Positions 16,377 through 25,688 of a stretch of DNA of 32,810 bases are shown piece after piece (the stretch's first letter is position 1; each line of letters opens with the position of its first letter). The notes below the pieces were generated by a model. The model searched no databases. It was not told where the DNA came from and saw only the letters and a list, made by a program, of their open reading frames with translations. The stretch is taken from NCBI GenBank assembly GCA_947475715.1, contig CANJNY010000046.1, forward strand, positions 1 through 32,810, written 5' to 3'. The DNA is from Prolixibacteraceae bacterium (lineage in GTDB: Bacteria > Bacteroidota > Bacteroidia > Bacteroidales > Prolixibacteraceae). The position numbers and the translations under genes are program-made.

Positions 16377-17390
16377 TTACTTTAAACTGATATTTGTGTA
16401 ATCGACACGTTGATTGGCATATACCTGGGCAATTTCTTCCAGAATCTGAATCACCTCATTTAATTCAACAGCCTGGAGCAGTTGAATCCGGTAATTGCGA
16501 AAATCTTCTAAACCGGGAAAATAGCGGTTAAAATGTCGCCTCATCTCAAGAATTGCGCCACGCGGTTCAGGTTTCCACGATATGGATTGATAAAGCTGTT
16601 CCTTAACACTCTCTACGACCTCCGGCACCAGGGGTGGTTGGAGCAGTTCACCCGTCTCAAAATAATGGCGAATATCACGAAAGATCCATGGACGCCCGAT
16701 TGCTCCGCGGGCTATCATCAACCCATCAACACCTGATAGTTCAGCACATGCCCTGGCCTTTTCAGGACTGCTGATATCACCGTTACCGATAACAGGAATC
16801 TTCATTCTGGGGTTTGCCTTGACTTTGCCAATCATCGACCAGTCGGCCTCTCCGGTATAAAGCTGGCTCCGTGTCCTTCCATGGATTGTGAGCATTTGAA
16901 TACCAACATCCTGGAGCCGTTCACCGATCTCAACGATAGGCATATCAGAGTGATCCCAGCCCAGCCTTGTTTTTGCGGTTACGGGAAGATCAACCGCTTT
17001 AACGATCTCCTCAGCCATTTTGACCATCTTCGGAATGTCCCGCAAAAGCCCTGCACCTGAACCTTTTCCAGCAATTTTCTTCATTGGGCATCCAAAATTA
17101 ATATCGATATAATCAGGTTTTGCCACTGCTGCCACCTTTGCAGCCGCCACCATAGCTTCAATATCTGAGCCATAAATCTGGATGGCAATTGGACTGTCGA
17201 AATCGAAAATAGTCATTTTCCGCCGCGTAGCCTCCATTTCACGTTTGATCCCATCGGCGGATATGAATTCGGTTGACATTACATCGGCACCAAACTTTTT
17301 GCATAAATAGCGGAAGGACTTATAGGTAACATCTTCCATGGGAGCCAGAAACAGCGGCAGATTTCCCAAATCCAGGTTGCCAATCTTCAC
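16377..17390 (-). CDS. dusB: tRNA-dihydrouridine synthase DusB
   Basis: A 337-residue FMN- and NADPH-dependent enzyme that reduces uridine to dihydrouridine in tRNA. Typical features are APMEDVTYKSFRYLC at the start of the barrel, the catalytic-cysteine segment INFGCPMKKIAGKGSGAGLL (Cys101), TAKTRLGWD, MLTIHGRTRSQLYTGEADW, VIGNGDI, and the phosphate-binding GLMIARGAIGRPWIF. Length and motifs fit the DusB group. The gene is read leftwards and faces away from the CPBP gene; a promoter with both -7 and -33 matches lies just upstream. Confidence 0.95.
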   Translation of the reverse strand: MKIGNLDLGNLPLFLAPMEDVTYKSFRYLCKKFGADVMSTEFISADGIKREMEATRRKMTIFDFDSPIAIQIYGSDIEAMVAAAKVAAVAKPDYIDINFGCPMKKIAGKGSGAGLLRDIPKMVKMAEEIVKAVDLPVTAKTRLGWDHSDMPIVEIGERLQDVGIQMLTIHGRTRSQLYTGEADWSMIGKVKANPRMKIPVIGNGDISSPEKARACAELSGVDGLMIARGAIGRPWIFRDIRHYFETGELLQPPLVPEVVESVKEQLYQSISWKPEPRGAILEMRRHFNRYFPGLEDFRNYRIQLLQAVELNEVIQILEEIAQVYANQRVDYTNISLK

Positions 17391-17428
17391 TGGTATATTT
17401 TTACGTTAATGATTTGAATATTTAAGCG

Positions 17429-17457
17429 CAAAGATAACCAAATGAACCTATTTCAAA
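17429..17457 (-). promoter_or_regulatory. Candidate dusB promoter (-7 TATCTTTG, -33 TTTG)
   Basis: Read leftwards, TTTG (17457-17454) is followed after 17 bases by TATCTTTG (17436-17429), close to the Bacteroidota -33/-7 arrangement. The -7 lies 39-46 bases upstream of the dusB start at 17390. Confidence 0.5.
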
Positions 17458-17493
17458 TGCAGGTTGTAAACGCACTACTTAAAAGAGGATTAT

Positions 17494-17501
17494 TAACTTT
17501 G
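17494..17501 (+). promoter_or_regulatory. Candidate -7 element (TAACTTTG) for the CPBP gene
   Basis: TAACTTTG matches TAnnTTTG and lies 17-24 bases upstream of the start at 17518, which would give a very short leader. No good -33 sequence is at the right distance. Confidence 0.4.
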
Positions 17502-17517
17502 TGAAAATTTTAAACAG

Positions 17518-18438
17518 ATGTTCCGACAAATACTCCACGAATCAAAACCATCAGCCCAATTACTCTTCTCCGCTCTCGTTCTGATAACCTGCGGCTTCAT
17601 AATCTCAGCATTGGGAATGGCCATTGGATGGGTGATCTATGGGGGCAGCATCACAGAATTAGATCAACTCATGCAGGACCTGACCAATCCTCAAAACATC
17701 TCAATCCTTAAGTTCTTTCAAACCGTCCAGTCCATCGGAATATTCATTATTCCTCCATTTATAATAGCCTGGCTGATCAGTGACCAACCATTGGACTATC
17801 TGCAGGTGCTCAGACGACCCGATTTTATAAGTGTGATAGCTGTTATTGGAATTGTCTTTTTCTCAAATCCTCTGATTAACTGGATGAATGAGCTAAACTC
17901 CAAACTTTCGCTTCCCGAATGGTTAAATTCAGTGCAGACCTGGATGCAAAATTCGGAAGATCAGGCCACTAAAATCACTGAAGCTTTTCTGACCGGAAAT
18001 TCGATAAGTTTTCTAATAAAGAATATCATCCTGATAGGGATACTTCCTGCCGTTGGAGAGGAATTGCTTTTCAGAGGCATTGTGCAACAACTGTTTAAGA
18101 AAATGTATGGGAATGCTCATTTGGCTATCTGGATTTCTGCGGCCTTATTCAGCGCGTTACACCTTCAGTTTTTTGGATTTCTTCCACGGTTACTATTGGG
18201 CGCCATGTTTGGGTATATGCTGGAGTGGAGCGGAAGTTTATGGTTGCCAATAATCGGTCATTTTATCAATAATACCACAGCAGTAGTTGCCTATTATTTG
18301 ACCCATCAGGGATTGCTAAATGCCGATTTGGATAAAACGGGTACGATGGCCGACGGAAGTTTCTTTTTTGTTATTGTGAGCCTGATATTTTTGGCGGTAT
18401 TGTTTAGAATGCTTTATCTTAAAAGAGAATTCAAATAA
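17518..18438 (+). CDS. CPBP-family intramembrane glutamic endopeptidase
   Basis: A 306-residue multi-pass membrane protein of the CAAX-protease/bacteriocin-processing (Abi, Rce1-like) family. The four conserved motifs are visible: EELLFRGI (Glu181-Glu182, Arg187), FSALHLQFFGFLPRLLLG (His215), and WLPIIGHFINN (His248, Asn252). They assemble the glutamate-activated active site within the membrane. About seven or eight hydrophobic helices can be counted. Substrate is unknown; family members process peptides, bacteriocins or prenylated proteins, or act in membrane homeostasis. It is a single gene, divergent from dusB and convergent with the DUF2147 gene, with a strong shared hairpin beyond its stop. 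Confidence 0.9.
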   Translation: MFRQILHESKPSAQLLFSALVLITCGFIISALGMAIGWVIYGGSITELDQLMQDLTNPQNISILKFFQTVQSIGIFIIPPFIIAWLISDQPLDYLQVLRRPDFISVIAVIGIVFFSNPLINWMNELNSKLSLPEWLNSVQTWMQNSEDQATKITEAFLTGNSISFLIKNIILIGILPAVGEELLFRGIVQQLFKKMYGNAHLAIWISAALFSALHLQFFGFLPRLLLGAMFGYMLEWSGSLWLPIIGHFINNTTAVVAYYLTHQGLLNADLDKTGTMADGSFFFVIVSLIFLAVLFRMLYLKREFK

Positions 18439-18465
18439 AGGATTCAAAGGACAAAATGCAAAAAT

Positions 18466-18514
18466 AAAAATGCAAAAATCACCCTGTGAGATACAGTTTG
18501 ATTTTTGCATTTTT
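18466..18514. terminator. Bidirectional terminator between convergent genes
   Basis: A perfect 16-base stem, AAAAATGCAAAAATCA (18466-18481) against TGATTTTTGCATTTTT (18499-18514), encloses a 17-base loop in which CTGT and ACAG can pair further. It lies 28 bases past the CPBP stop and 50 bases past the DUF2147 stop. T-rich arms in both directions suit termination of both convergent transcripts. A partial extra copy of ATGCAAAAAT sits at 18457-18466. Confidence 0.75.
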
Positions 18515-18563
18515 CACTTTTAATTTATTAAGCTTTTCCTGATTCTTTTGAATGACCAAATGA

Positions 18564-19010
18564 TTATAGCGTTGTCCGTGTCCATGCCGATTTACGGCCC
18601 AACGCAGGGATCCCGGTAACAAATCCCTTTAGTTGCAGAATATCCTTTCCTTCAAGCCAGACCTGACACTCGTAGGTTTTACCTGTTTTTGGATCATAAA
18701 TCATTCCACCAGTCCATTCTTTAGTTGCGGGATTATAGGATAATCCACTTAAAATCTGCAGATTAAGAATCGACCGGGTTTTCAGGTTCTCATCAGGATT
18801 TTTTCTATCCGTTTGGGGTACCCCGTCAACATATTTTTCAGGAATCAGGTAGACAACGGTTCCAATATATTTACCATCGACCAGTTCTACTTTAATCTTA
18901 GAGGCTTTAATTTCACTCCACCAGATTCCGGAAATATCATCAACAGTCTGGGCCTGCAGATTAAAAGCAACAGAACAGGTAAAAAATAAAATAAGCAGGG
19001 CTAATTTCAT
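18564..19010 (-). CDS. DUF2147 domain secreted protein
   Basis: A 148-residue protein with a Sec signal (MKLALLILFFTCSVAFNLQA, cleavage near residue 20). The rest is a single DUF2147 lipocalin-like beta domain, with GIWWSEIKASKIKVEL, GKYIGTVVYLIPE, NLQILSGLSY, and GGMIYDPKTGKTYECQVWLE. DUF2147 proteins are periplasmic or outer-membrane-associated and of unknown function. It begins 20 bases after the S41 peptidase lipoprotein gene and is probably co-transcribed with it. No catalytic residues are evident; one cysteine remains in the mature protein. Confidence 0.88.
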   Translation of the reverse strand: MKLALLILFFTCSVAFNLQAQTVDDISGIWWSEIKASKIKVELVDGKYIGTVVYLIPEKYVDGVPQTDRKNPDENLKTRSILNLQILSGLSYNPATKEWTGGMIYDPKTGKTYECQVWLEGKDILQLKGFVTGIPALGRKSAWTRTTL

Positions 19011-19030
19011 AACATAAAGCTTAAAACAGG

Positions 19031-20524
19031 CTAATTAGTTGTAGTCCTGCGTGGTGGGTTAATATACATATTTTGGGAAAAAGGGCGATCAGACTGTGAA
19101 TCATAAACTTTCTTTAATCCCATTTTCTCCGATTTAAGGGTGATTGCAGCCAGGGGAAGTCCCTGAATTTTATTGAGAACCGGTTTAAGTAAAGTCTCAT
19201 TGAGATCCCCAAAAGGTAACAGATCTACTATATCCTCTTCAATAAAGAAATCGGGGGCTAATCCATCGATAAAGTCAGAAACACCATTGGCGTTTGCCAT
19301 TTTTACAATAATGGGTTGCATGGCAAATTTGTTATTGCGGTTGCCATTTACGTACCGGTCAGTAATTGTAATCGATGCGACATATTTGCCAACGGTCTTG
19401 GTTCCGACTGAAAATACCTGTATATATGGCTTCAATCCATTAATTAACAGCTCGCTGGCTGAAGCAGTGTGTCGCGAGGTTATCACGTAGAGCGATGTCA
19501 GATTTATTGTATTAATGGGAGTCTCAGGTGTCTTTGAGGTTTTGGCGATCTTGTCTGTAAAGTTTTCAGATAAGGCTCCCGCCCCTTCAGTACTGGTAAT
19601 ATAAGTCTGCCACGATTGATTATACTGGCTTTTAAAGAACACATTGGAGGTAGCTGTTCCATAAATCATGCTTGCCAGATATTTTGCAGTTTGTACAGAG
19701 CCACCGCCATTATAGCGTAAATCGAGAACCAGCCTATCAATAGCTGCATCTTTAAATTTCTTAAATACATCATTCAACTGGATATTATAATCAGCATTAA
19801 ATCCGTTATAAACCAGATAGCCGACCTTAAGATTATTAACATTAAGAACAGTATCGAGCAGAATCGGATTCTCCTGCATTGTAATAGCAGTCATATTTAC
19901 CGATTTACCATTTGTTGCGATCGCATAACCCGTAGAAGTGGTTGTCACTGAAGCGAAGGATAATTTGTATGATATAGTAGAGAACAACAGAGTCTCATAG
20001 TTTGCAACGGTAATCTGGGTATCATTCACCTTCATAAACAGGTCACCCCGTTTCATTCCGGCTTTCTCTGCAGGAGATCCTTTATATACGTACCTCACAA
20101 AACCGAATAAATTATTTGTCGCTCCGATCCTTTCCAACATGAAATCATAGCCCATAGTTTCGGAAATTCCCTGAATCCAGTTAGTAATCGTTAAGGAATC
20201 ACTGACAAGAAACGACCACTTATCAACTGTAGTTGGCTTATAAAGCAGCTCTTTAAAGATTTTCTGCGGATCGGAATAACCGTTCAAAAAAACGTTCATT
20301 GAATCAGCATTGGTATACTTTGACTGTGCAAGATTTGGAACCAAGGCAGTCCACAGGTAATATTCCTGTAAGCCATTATAAATAAATCGATTTACAATGG
20401 AAGTGTCTTTAATTACTAAAGGTGGTTTTATCGCCGGAATACTCTCTTTCTTGCAATTTAAAAACAGGGAATTAAATATTGTTAGTATAGTGAGGCTTAA
20501 GAATAAATTACGCTTAATTTCCAT
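19031..20524 (-). CDS. PDZ-containing S41 family peptidase, lipoprotein
   Basis: A 497-residue secreted serine protease of the C-terminal processing peptidase family. A lipobox ends at Cys24 (SLFLNC), so it is membrane-anchored. Residues about 120-190 form a PDZ domain (YKGSPAEKAGMKRGDLFMKVND). The S41 core follows with VLDLRYNGGGSV (266-277), the nucleophile in SRHTASASELL (Ser355), and Lys380 in KTVGKYVAS, exactly 25 residues later as in CtpA. The substrate is not known; such lipoproteins are common in Bacteroidota and degrade or trim exported proteins. It precedes the DUF2147 gene in the same direction and follows lspA by 112 bases. Confidence 0.92.
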   Translation of the reverse strand: MEIKRNLFLSLTILTIFNSLFLNCKKESIPAIKPPLVIKDTSIVNRFIYNGLQEYYLWTALVPNLAQSKYTNADSMNVFLNGYSDPQKIFKELLYKPTTVDKWSFLVSDSLTITNWIQGISETMGYDFMLERIGATNNLFGFVRYVYKGSPAEKAGMKRGDLFMKVNDTQITVANYETLLFSTISYKLSFASVTTTSTGYAIATNGKSVNMTAITMQENPILLDTVLNVNNLKVGYLVYNGFNADYNIQLNDVFKKFKDAAIDRLVLDLRYNGGGSVQTAKYLASMIYGTATSNVFFKSQYNQSWQTYITSTEGAGALSENFTDKIAKTSKTPETPINTINLTSLYVITSRHTASASELLINGLKPYIQVFSVGTKTVGKYVASITITDRYVNGNRNNKFAMQPIIVKMANANGVSDFIDGLAPDFFIEEDIVDLLPFGDLNETLLKPVLNKIQGLPLAAITLKSEKMGLKKVYDSQSDRPFSQNMYINPPRRTTTN

Positions 20525-20636
20525 TTTTGATGCTATTTTAAAAATGATGATTACTGAATAGTTGAATTTTAATATCTAAATTAATATAGAATAGACGTTA
20601 AAACACCCCAAAATGTTTACTAAATTCAGTAATTAA

Positions 20637-21323
20637 TTACACATTTTCTCCTTTAATCTCCGAATCGTCTTCGCCTTCAGTACTAACACCTTGATTAGAA
20701 GTAATTTCGCCTGAAGGGTGTTTCTCTTCGAAGAATTGTCGGTAGAATATTAGGATTGCAATAATGCCTACTGTAATGGAAGAATCTGCCAGATTAAATA
20801 CCGGACGGAAAAAAATAAAATCATCCCCACCAAGATAAGGGATCCACATCGGATAATGGCCGGAAATCAAAGGAAAATAAAACATATCAACTACTCTTCC
20901 CTGCAGAAAGGATGAATATCCACCTCCGGCCGGGAAAAGTTTAGCCACATGACCATAACTATCATTAAACATTAACCCGTAAAAGGCACTATCCAGGATA
21001 TTTCCAATTGCCCCGGCCATAATCAGGGAAAAACAGGCCACCAGTCCAAAAGGGACATCCCTTTTCCATAATTTAACAATGTACCAGCCGATTGCACCAA
21101 TAGCCACGATCCGAAAAATACTAAGAAAATATTTGCCGATACTATTCCCAAACTCAAGACCGAAAGCCATTCCATTATTCTCTATAAAATGGATAATAAA
21201 CCAATTTTTGGCAATGATAAATTCATCCCCAAGCATCATGTTTGTTTTTATCCAGATCTTAAGAAACTGATCGAGAAACAGAATGATAAGAATTAGTAAT
21301 ATTGATTTGACTTTTGAACTCAT
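20637..21323 (-). CDS. lspA: Lipoprotein signal peptidase II
   Basis: A 228-residue four-helix membrane aspartic protease that removes signal peptides from prolipoproteins. The catalytic aspartates are Asp146 in GRVVDMFYFP and Asp180 in FNLADSSIT. Conserved ENNGMAFG and GAIGNILDS are present. It is longer than E. coli LspA (164 aa) because of an insert between about 112 and 140 (containing LFPAGGGYSSFLQ), another around 153-170, and a hydrophilic tail, features seen in Bacteroidota LspA. It belongs to the ileS - dksA-like - lspA cluster and would process the lipoproteins encoded in this window. Confidence 0.95.
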   Translation of the reverse strand: MSSKVKSILLILIILFLDQFLKIWIKTNMMLGDEFIIAKNWFIIHFIENNGMAFGLEFGNSIGKYFLSIFRIVAIGAIGWYIVKLWKRDVPFGLVACFSLIMAGAIGNILDSAFYGLMFNDSYGHVAKLFPAGGGYSSFLQGRVVDMFYFPLISGHYPMWIPYLGGDDFIFFRPVFNLADSSITVGIIAILIFYRQFFEEKHPSGEITSNQGVSTEGEDDSEIKGENV

Positions 21324-21351
21324 AAAGTAATAGTATTGATCTGAATAGAAT

Positions 21352-21380
21352 AAAAAAACGGGGCCAAATAAACCACCCCG
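21352..21380 (-). terminator. Weak candidate terminator between dksA-like gene and lspA
   Basis: Read leftwards, CGGGG (21380-21376) pairs with CCCCG (21363-21359) across a 12-base loop and is followed by seven T residues. The stem is short but all G-C. It could attenuate read-through from dksA-like into lspA. Confidence 0.4.
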
Positions 21381-21429
21381 AACTTATTAAGTAAATTTAA
21401 GCGACACAAAATTTGGCAGACTGCCTGAA

Positions 21430-21807
21430 TCAGCGCTGATTATTCTTTGCATCGATCGAAAGAGTTGCGTGAGGCACAGCCCGTAGCCGCTCCTTTGAAA
21501 TCAATACTCCGGTCTCACGGCAGATTCCATAGGTCTTATTTTCAATACGAACCAATGCCGCTTCAAGATACTGGATAAATTTCAGTTGGCGTTGTGCAAG
21601 TTTACCGGCCTCCTCTTTGGACAGGGTTGCGGCACCCTCCTCCAGGACCTTAAAAGTTGGAGAGGTATCCTCGGTATCATTACCGTCACCATGGGTAATC
21701 GCATTTTTATACAATTTGTAATCCTCACGGGCTTTTAAAAGCTTATCCTGGATTAACTCTTTGAACTCCTGGAGTTCATCGTCTGCATATCTCGTTTTCT
21801 CACTCAT
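21430..21807 (-). CDS. TraR/DksA-family protein with degenerate zinc finger
   Basis: A 125-residue DksA-like protein. The N-terminal two-thirds is a helical coiled-coil region of the type that reaches into the RNA polymerase secondary channel; the C-terminus carries the TYGICRETGVLISKERLRAVP segment. Of the four zinc-binding cysteines of DksA only one remains; the second pair is replaced by the PHATLS stretch, so zinc binding is lost, as in many Bacteroidota homologues. It sits between ileS (84 bases downstream of its stop) and lspA, the usual order in this phylum. A regulatory effect on RNA polymerase is inferred from the family. Confidence 0.88.
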   Translation of the reverse strand: MSEKTRYADDELQEFKELIQDKLLKAREDYKLYKNAITHGDGNDTEDTSPTFKVLEEGAATLSKEEAGKLAQRQLKFIQYLEAALVRIENKTYGICRETGVLISKERLRAVPHATLSIDAKNNQR

Positions 21808-21891
21808 TTTATTACCGTTTTTGTAAAAATAATATATTTAGGTTCGATTTATTTCGCAAGCTATAAAAAAAACTGAATTGGAACGATAATC

Positions 21892-24800
21892 TTACTGAAT
21901 TTCACGCGCTACGTAAATAAATGTTTCAATTCCTTTTTCAATTTCAATGAGTTTTCCCATACCTTCAGCCAGATGTCCAACGAGCTCCACCCTGGAGGCG
22001 AGGGTCTGACTGCCAATATAATCACAATAGGTATCCAATGCCTCATTCAGCTCAGGGTGACGCACAATCCGAAGAATAATCTTATCGGTTACTTCAAAAT
22101 TGCTCTCTTTACGAAGGTTTTGTATGCGGTTAACAAATTCCCGGGCAATTCCTTCAAGCCGTAATTCAGCGGTAACATTAATATCCAAAGCCACCGTGAT
22201 AGCTCCTTCACTGGCTACCTGCAATCCGGGAATATCTTCCGACTGGATCTCAACATCCTCGAGTGACAAGGTAACCGGTTCACCTTCGATAGTTGTTTCA
22301 AATGAACCATTACGCTCAAAGGTGGCAATCTCACTCTGGGTAAGTGTTCCAATCAAAACCGATACGGCTTTCATCAGTTTTCCATATTTGGGCCCCAATG
22401 CCTTAAAGTTCGCCTTGATCTTCTTTTTAATCACCCCTTCAGCATCGGTTAAATACTCAACCTGCTTAACGTTAACTTCGGTGAGAATTATACTTTCTAC
22501 GGCCTCAAACTGCCTTCTGAATTTTTCATTAAGCACAGGGACAATGATCTTTGCCAACGGTTGACGCACTTTTAACTTCTCTTTTCTGCGTAATCCAAGA
22601 ATCATGGAGGAGACTCTCTGTGCAATATCCATTTGCTCCTCAAGTTCCAGATTAATCAGATCCTTGTTATATTTAGGAAAGTAGGTCAAATGGATTGAAT
22701 TGTCCTCCTCATGACCGCTAATCCGGTTCAAATCACCATAAAGTTGATCCATATAAAATGGGGCTATGGGTGCAGCCAGTTTGGCAACCGTCTCCAAACA
22801 AGTATAGAGTGTTTGAAAGGCTGAGATCTTATCCGTATCATAATCACCCCCCCAGAATCGCTTGCGGCTTAATCTGACAAACCAGTTTGAAAGATTTTCA
22901 GATACAAACTCCGAAATCGCCCGACCTGCACGGGTGGGTTCGTAATTCTCGTAATCGTCTGTTACATTTTTGATCAGTGTATTGAGTAGGGATAGGATCC
23001 ATCGGTCAAGTTCAGGGCGAAATTCATGGGCTATCGGCTCCTCACTGTAAGTAAAACTATCAACATTGGCATAAAGTGCGAAGAAATTATAGGTATTGTA
23101 AAGGGTTCCAAAGAATTTACGACGAACCTCTTCAACACCGGCAATATCAAACTTGAGGTTATCCCATGGCTGAGAATTGGTAATCATATACCACCGCAAA
23201 GGATCGGAACCATACTTATCAATGGTCTCGAATGGGTCAATACTGTTACCATGCCTTTTTGACATTTTATTTCCATGTGCATCGAGCACCAATCCATTGG
23301 AAATAATATTTTTAAATGCCACAGAACCACTCACCATTGTGGATATGGCATGCAAGGTAAAGAACCATCCCCGAGTCTGGTCTACCCCTTCTGCGATAAA
23401 GTCTGCAGGAAAGGGAAAAGAAGCCCCATCGGCCCCATTCCCGGAGGGCTCTTCCTCGGGGAGGCACTCAAACGGATAGTGTGCCTGGGCATAAGGCATT
23501 GCACCTGAATCAAACCAGACATCGATCAGGTCGCTTTCGCGAACCATCCTAGCCCCCTTAGGTGAAACAAGGATTATTTCGTCCACATAAGGACGGTGGA
23601 AATCTATTTTTTCGTAATTCAATTTGGAGTAATCACCCACCTTAAAATCCTTAAACGGATTTTCTTTCATCAGACCGGCATCCACCGATTTATTGATCTC
23701 AGAAATCAGTTCTTCAGCCGAGCCGATGCAGATCTCTTCAGTCCGGTCTTCTGTACGCCAGATCGGGAGTGGTGTCCCCCAATAACGGGAGCGGGAGAGG
23801 TTCCAGTCGACGAGGTTCTCAAGCCAGTTTCCAAAGCGGCCCGTTCCTGTGGACTGAGGTTTCCAGTTGATTGTTTTATTCAGTGCGATCATCTGGTTAC
23901 GAACGGCAGTGGTCTTGATAAACCATGAGTCAAGCGGATAATATAAAACAGGCTTATCGGTTCTCCAGCAATGAGGGTAGCTGTGAACATGCTTCTCAAC
24001 CTTAAACGCGCGGTTTTCCCTTTTCAGCATCACCGAAAGGTCGATGTCAAGGGTTGAATCGTTTTCAGTTAAGGTGACGTCGTATTCATTTTTAACATAA
24101 CGACCAGCATATTCACCATATAACTTAACATCAATATGATGAGCTACAAAATCAACGGAGAGGTCTTCTACCCTGAAGAACCTTCCCTGACGGTCCACCA
24201 TCGGATGCTGTAAACCCTCCTTGTCGAGCAACATCAGCGGGACAATCCCGTTCTGTTTTGCAACACGATCATCATCTGCCCCAAAAGTAGGGGCAATATG
24301 GACAATTCCTGTTCCATCCTCTGTAGTTACAAAATCACCTGCGATTACCCTGAAGGCATCACCCATCGGTTTAACCCAGGGAACAAGCTGCTCATAATTG
24401 AAACCTACAAGATCCTGACCAGCAAATTCAGCCAGAACTTTGAATGGAATATTTTTACCATCCCCTTTGTAATCATCAAAGGAGAGTTCTTCATTTTTTT
24501 CGGAGAAGTAGTTCCTGAGCAATTCTTTTGCGAGAATTACAGTAACCGGTTCCGAAGTATATGGATTGAATGTTTTTACTTTCACATAGCGGATATGACC
24601 ACCTACGGCTAAAGCAGTATTGGAAGGCAAAGTCCATGGAGTGGTTGTCCAGGCAAGGATGAAAAGATCGGAATCAATATCCGCAAAAAGCGATTTTGAC
24701 TTCTCATTATTAACCACCTTAAACTGGGCAATACAGGTTGTATCCTTAACATCGCGATAGCAGCCGGGCTGATTAAGTTCGTGCGAGCTTAACCCTGTTC

Positions 24801-25362
24801 CCGCGGCAGGGGAATAGGGTTGAATACTGTACCCTTTATACAGGAGATTTTTATTATACAGATCTTTTAGCAGCCACCAAAGCGTCTCGATATACCGGCT
24901 ATCGTAGGTGATATACGGATCATCCATATTGACCCAATATCCCATTTGATGGGTAAGCTCTTCCCACTTATCGGTATATTTCATCACCTCCTTACGGCAG
25001 GCGGCGTTGTATTCGGCAACAGTGATCGTTTTACCGATATCCTCTTTGGTTATCCCAAGCATCTTCTCAACAGCAAGCTCAACCGGCAGACCATGGGTAT
25101 CCCATCCCGCTTTTCGTTTTACGAGAAATCCCTGCTGGGTTTTGTATCGGCAGAAAATATCCTTGATTGCACGTGAAACCACATGATGAATTCCAGGCAA
25201 ACCATTCGCCGATGGAGGACCTTCATAAAATACAAAAGTCGGTCTTCCGGCACGTGTCGAAATGGATTGATGAAACGTGTCATTCTCCTCCCAATATTTG
25301 AGGATATCCCTGTTAATTTTAGAAAGATCAAACTCCTTGTATTCCCTGAATTTCTTGCTCAT
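21892..25362 (-). CDS. ileS: Isoleucyl-tRNA synthetase
   Basis: A 1156-residue class I aminoacyl-tRNA synthetase that charges tRNA-Ile and edits misactivated valine. The class I HIGH-type motif is within PPSANGLPGIHH (49-60). The KMSKS motif appears as KMSKRHGN. The editing CP1 domain contains LAWTTTPWTLPSNTALAVG. Length fits the long bacterial/eukaryote-like form found in Bacteroidota. It ends without the C-terminal zinc-binding domain of the E. coli type, consistent with that group. It heads the ileS - dksA-like - lspA unit; a -7 promoter match lies about 32 bases upstream. Confidence 0.97.
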   Translation of the reverse strand: MSKKFREYKEFDLSKINRDILKYWEENDTFHQSISTRAGRPTFVFYEGPPSANGLPGIHHVVSRAIKDIFCRYKTQQGFLVKRKAGWDTHGLPVELAVEKMLGITKEDIGKTITVAEYNAACRKEVMKYTDKWEELTHQMGYWVNMDDPYITYDSRYIETLWWLLKDLYNKNLLYKGYSIQPYSPAAGTGLSSHELNQPGCYRDVKDTTCIAQFKVVNNEKSKSLFADIDSDLFILAWTTTPWTLPSNTALAVGGHIRYVKVKTFNPYTSEPVTVILAKELLRNYFSEKNEELSFDDYKGDGKNIPFKVLAEFAGQDLVGFNYEQLVPWVKPMGDAFRVIAGDFVTTEDGTGIVHIAPTFGADDDRVAKQNGIVPLMLLDKEGLQHPMVDRQGRFFRVEDLSVDFVAHHIDVKLYGEYAGRYVKNEYDVTLTENDSTLDIDLSVMLKRENRAFKVEKHVHSYPHCWRTDKPVLYYPLDSWFIKTTAVRNQMIALNKTINWKPQSTGTGRFGNWLENLVDWNLSRSRYWGTPLPIWRTEDRTEEICIGSAEELISEINKSVDAGLMKENPFKDFKVGDYSKLNYEKIDFHRPYVDEIILVSPKGARMVRESDLIDVWFDSGAMPYAQAHYPFECLPEEEPSGNGADGASFPFPADFIAEGVDQTRGWFFTLHAISTMVSGSVAFKNIISNGLVLDAHGNKMSKRHGNSIDPFETIDKYGSDPLRWYMITNSQPWDNLKFDIAGVEEVRRKFFGTLYNTYNFFALYANVDSFTYSEEPIAHEFRPELDRWILSLLNTLIKNVTDDYENYEPTRAGRAISEFVSENLSNWFVRLSRKRFWGGDYDTDKISAFQTLYTCLETVAKLAAPIAPFYMDQLYGDLNRISGHEEDNSIHLTYFPKYNKDLINLELEEQMDIAQRVSSMILGLRRKEKLKVRQPLAKIIVPVLNEKFRRQFEAVESIILTEVNVKQVEYLTDAEGVIKKKIKANFKALGPKYGKLMKAVSVLIGTLTQSEIATFERNGSFETTIEGEPVTLSLEDVEIQSEDIPGLQVASEGAITVALDINVTAELRLEGIAREFVNRIQNLRKESNFEVTDKIILRIVRHPELNEALDTYCDYIGSQTLASRVELVGHLAEGMGKLIEIEKGIETFIYVAREIQ

Positions 25363-25393
25363 AGCGTTCTAAATACTCCCTTAAAAAAGAGTA

Positions 25394-25401
25394 CAAATAT
25401 A
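25394..25401 (-). promoter_or_regulatory. Candidate -7 element (TATATTTG) for ileS
   Basis: Read leftwards it is TATATTTG, matching TAnnTTTG, 32-39 bases upstream of the ileS ATG at 25362. No strong -33 match accompanies it. No T-box leader is recognisable; none is expected in this phylum. Confidence 0.45.
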
Positions 25402-25450
25402 GGAATTATTTCAATCTGTAAACCGGTGTTTTGTGTTACAATACGGGTAC

Positions 25451-25472
25451 ATTAAATGAAATCACATTTAAT
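25451..25472. repeat. Perfect inverted repeat
   Basis: ATTAAATG (25451-25458) and CATTTAAT (25465-25472) form a perfect eight-base dyad with a six-base loop. It lies between ileS and the end of the hydroxyproline operon. It could be an operator or a weak hairpin; no T-run follows leftwards. Confidence 0.35.
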
Positions 25473-25547
25473 ATTTCAGGCCAGACCTTTTATAGGATAT
25501 TCCGGGATCTGCCGGGTCAGGATAGCCGTACTCCCAGCCAATCCAGC

Positions 25548-25600
25548 TTCGTGTAATTCGTGTAATTCGTGTAATTCGTACAAATTCGTGTAATTCGTAT
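25548..25600. repeat. Short tandem repeat tract, unit GTGTAATTC
   Basis: Three exact tandem copies of the nine-base unit GTGTAATTC start at 25551, followed by a variant (GTACAAATTC) and a further exact copy. A related tract lies at 32627-32674. The rest of the 326-base gap 25363-25688 holds the ileS -7 candidate, an inverted repeat and no gene. Confidence 0.8.
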
Positions 25601-25688
25601 AAAATATAGAGTGATTACCGCCGAAAAACAATTACCGGCCAGAGTCGGATATTAAAAAACCATTTGGCAAATTTAGTCCGGTTGATCT

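Noticed and set aside
21973-25331. Many open frames antisense to ileS (for example 23177-23479 and 22100-22564)
   Set aside because: They mirror the codon pattern of a long, clearly conserved gene and have no recognisable products.
25548-25600. CRISPR array
   Set aside because: Repeats are only nine bases with no spacers and no cas genes.
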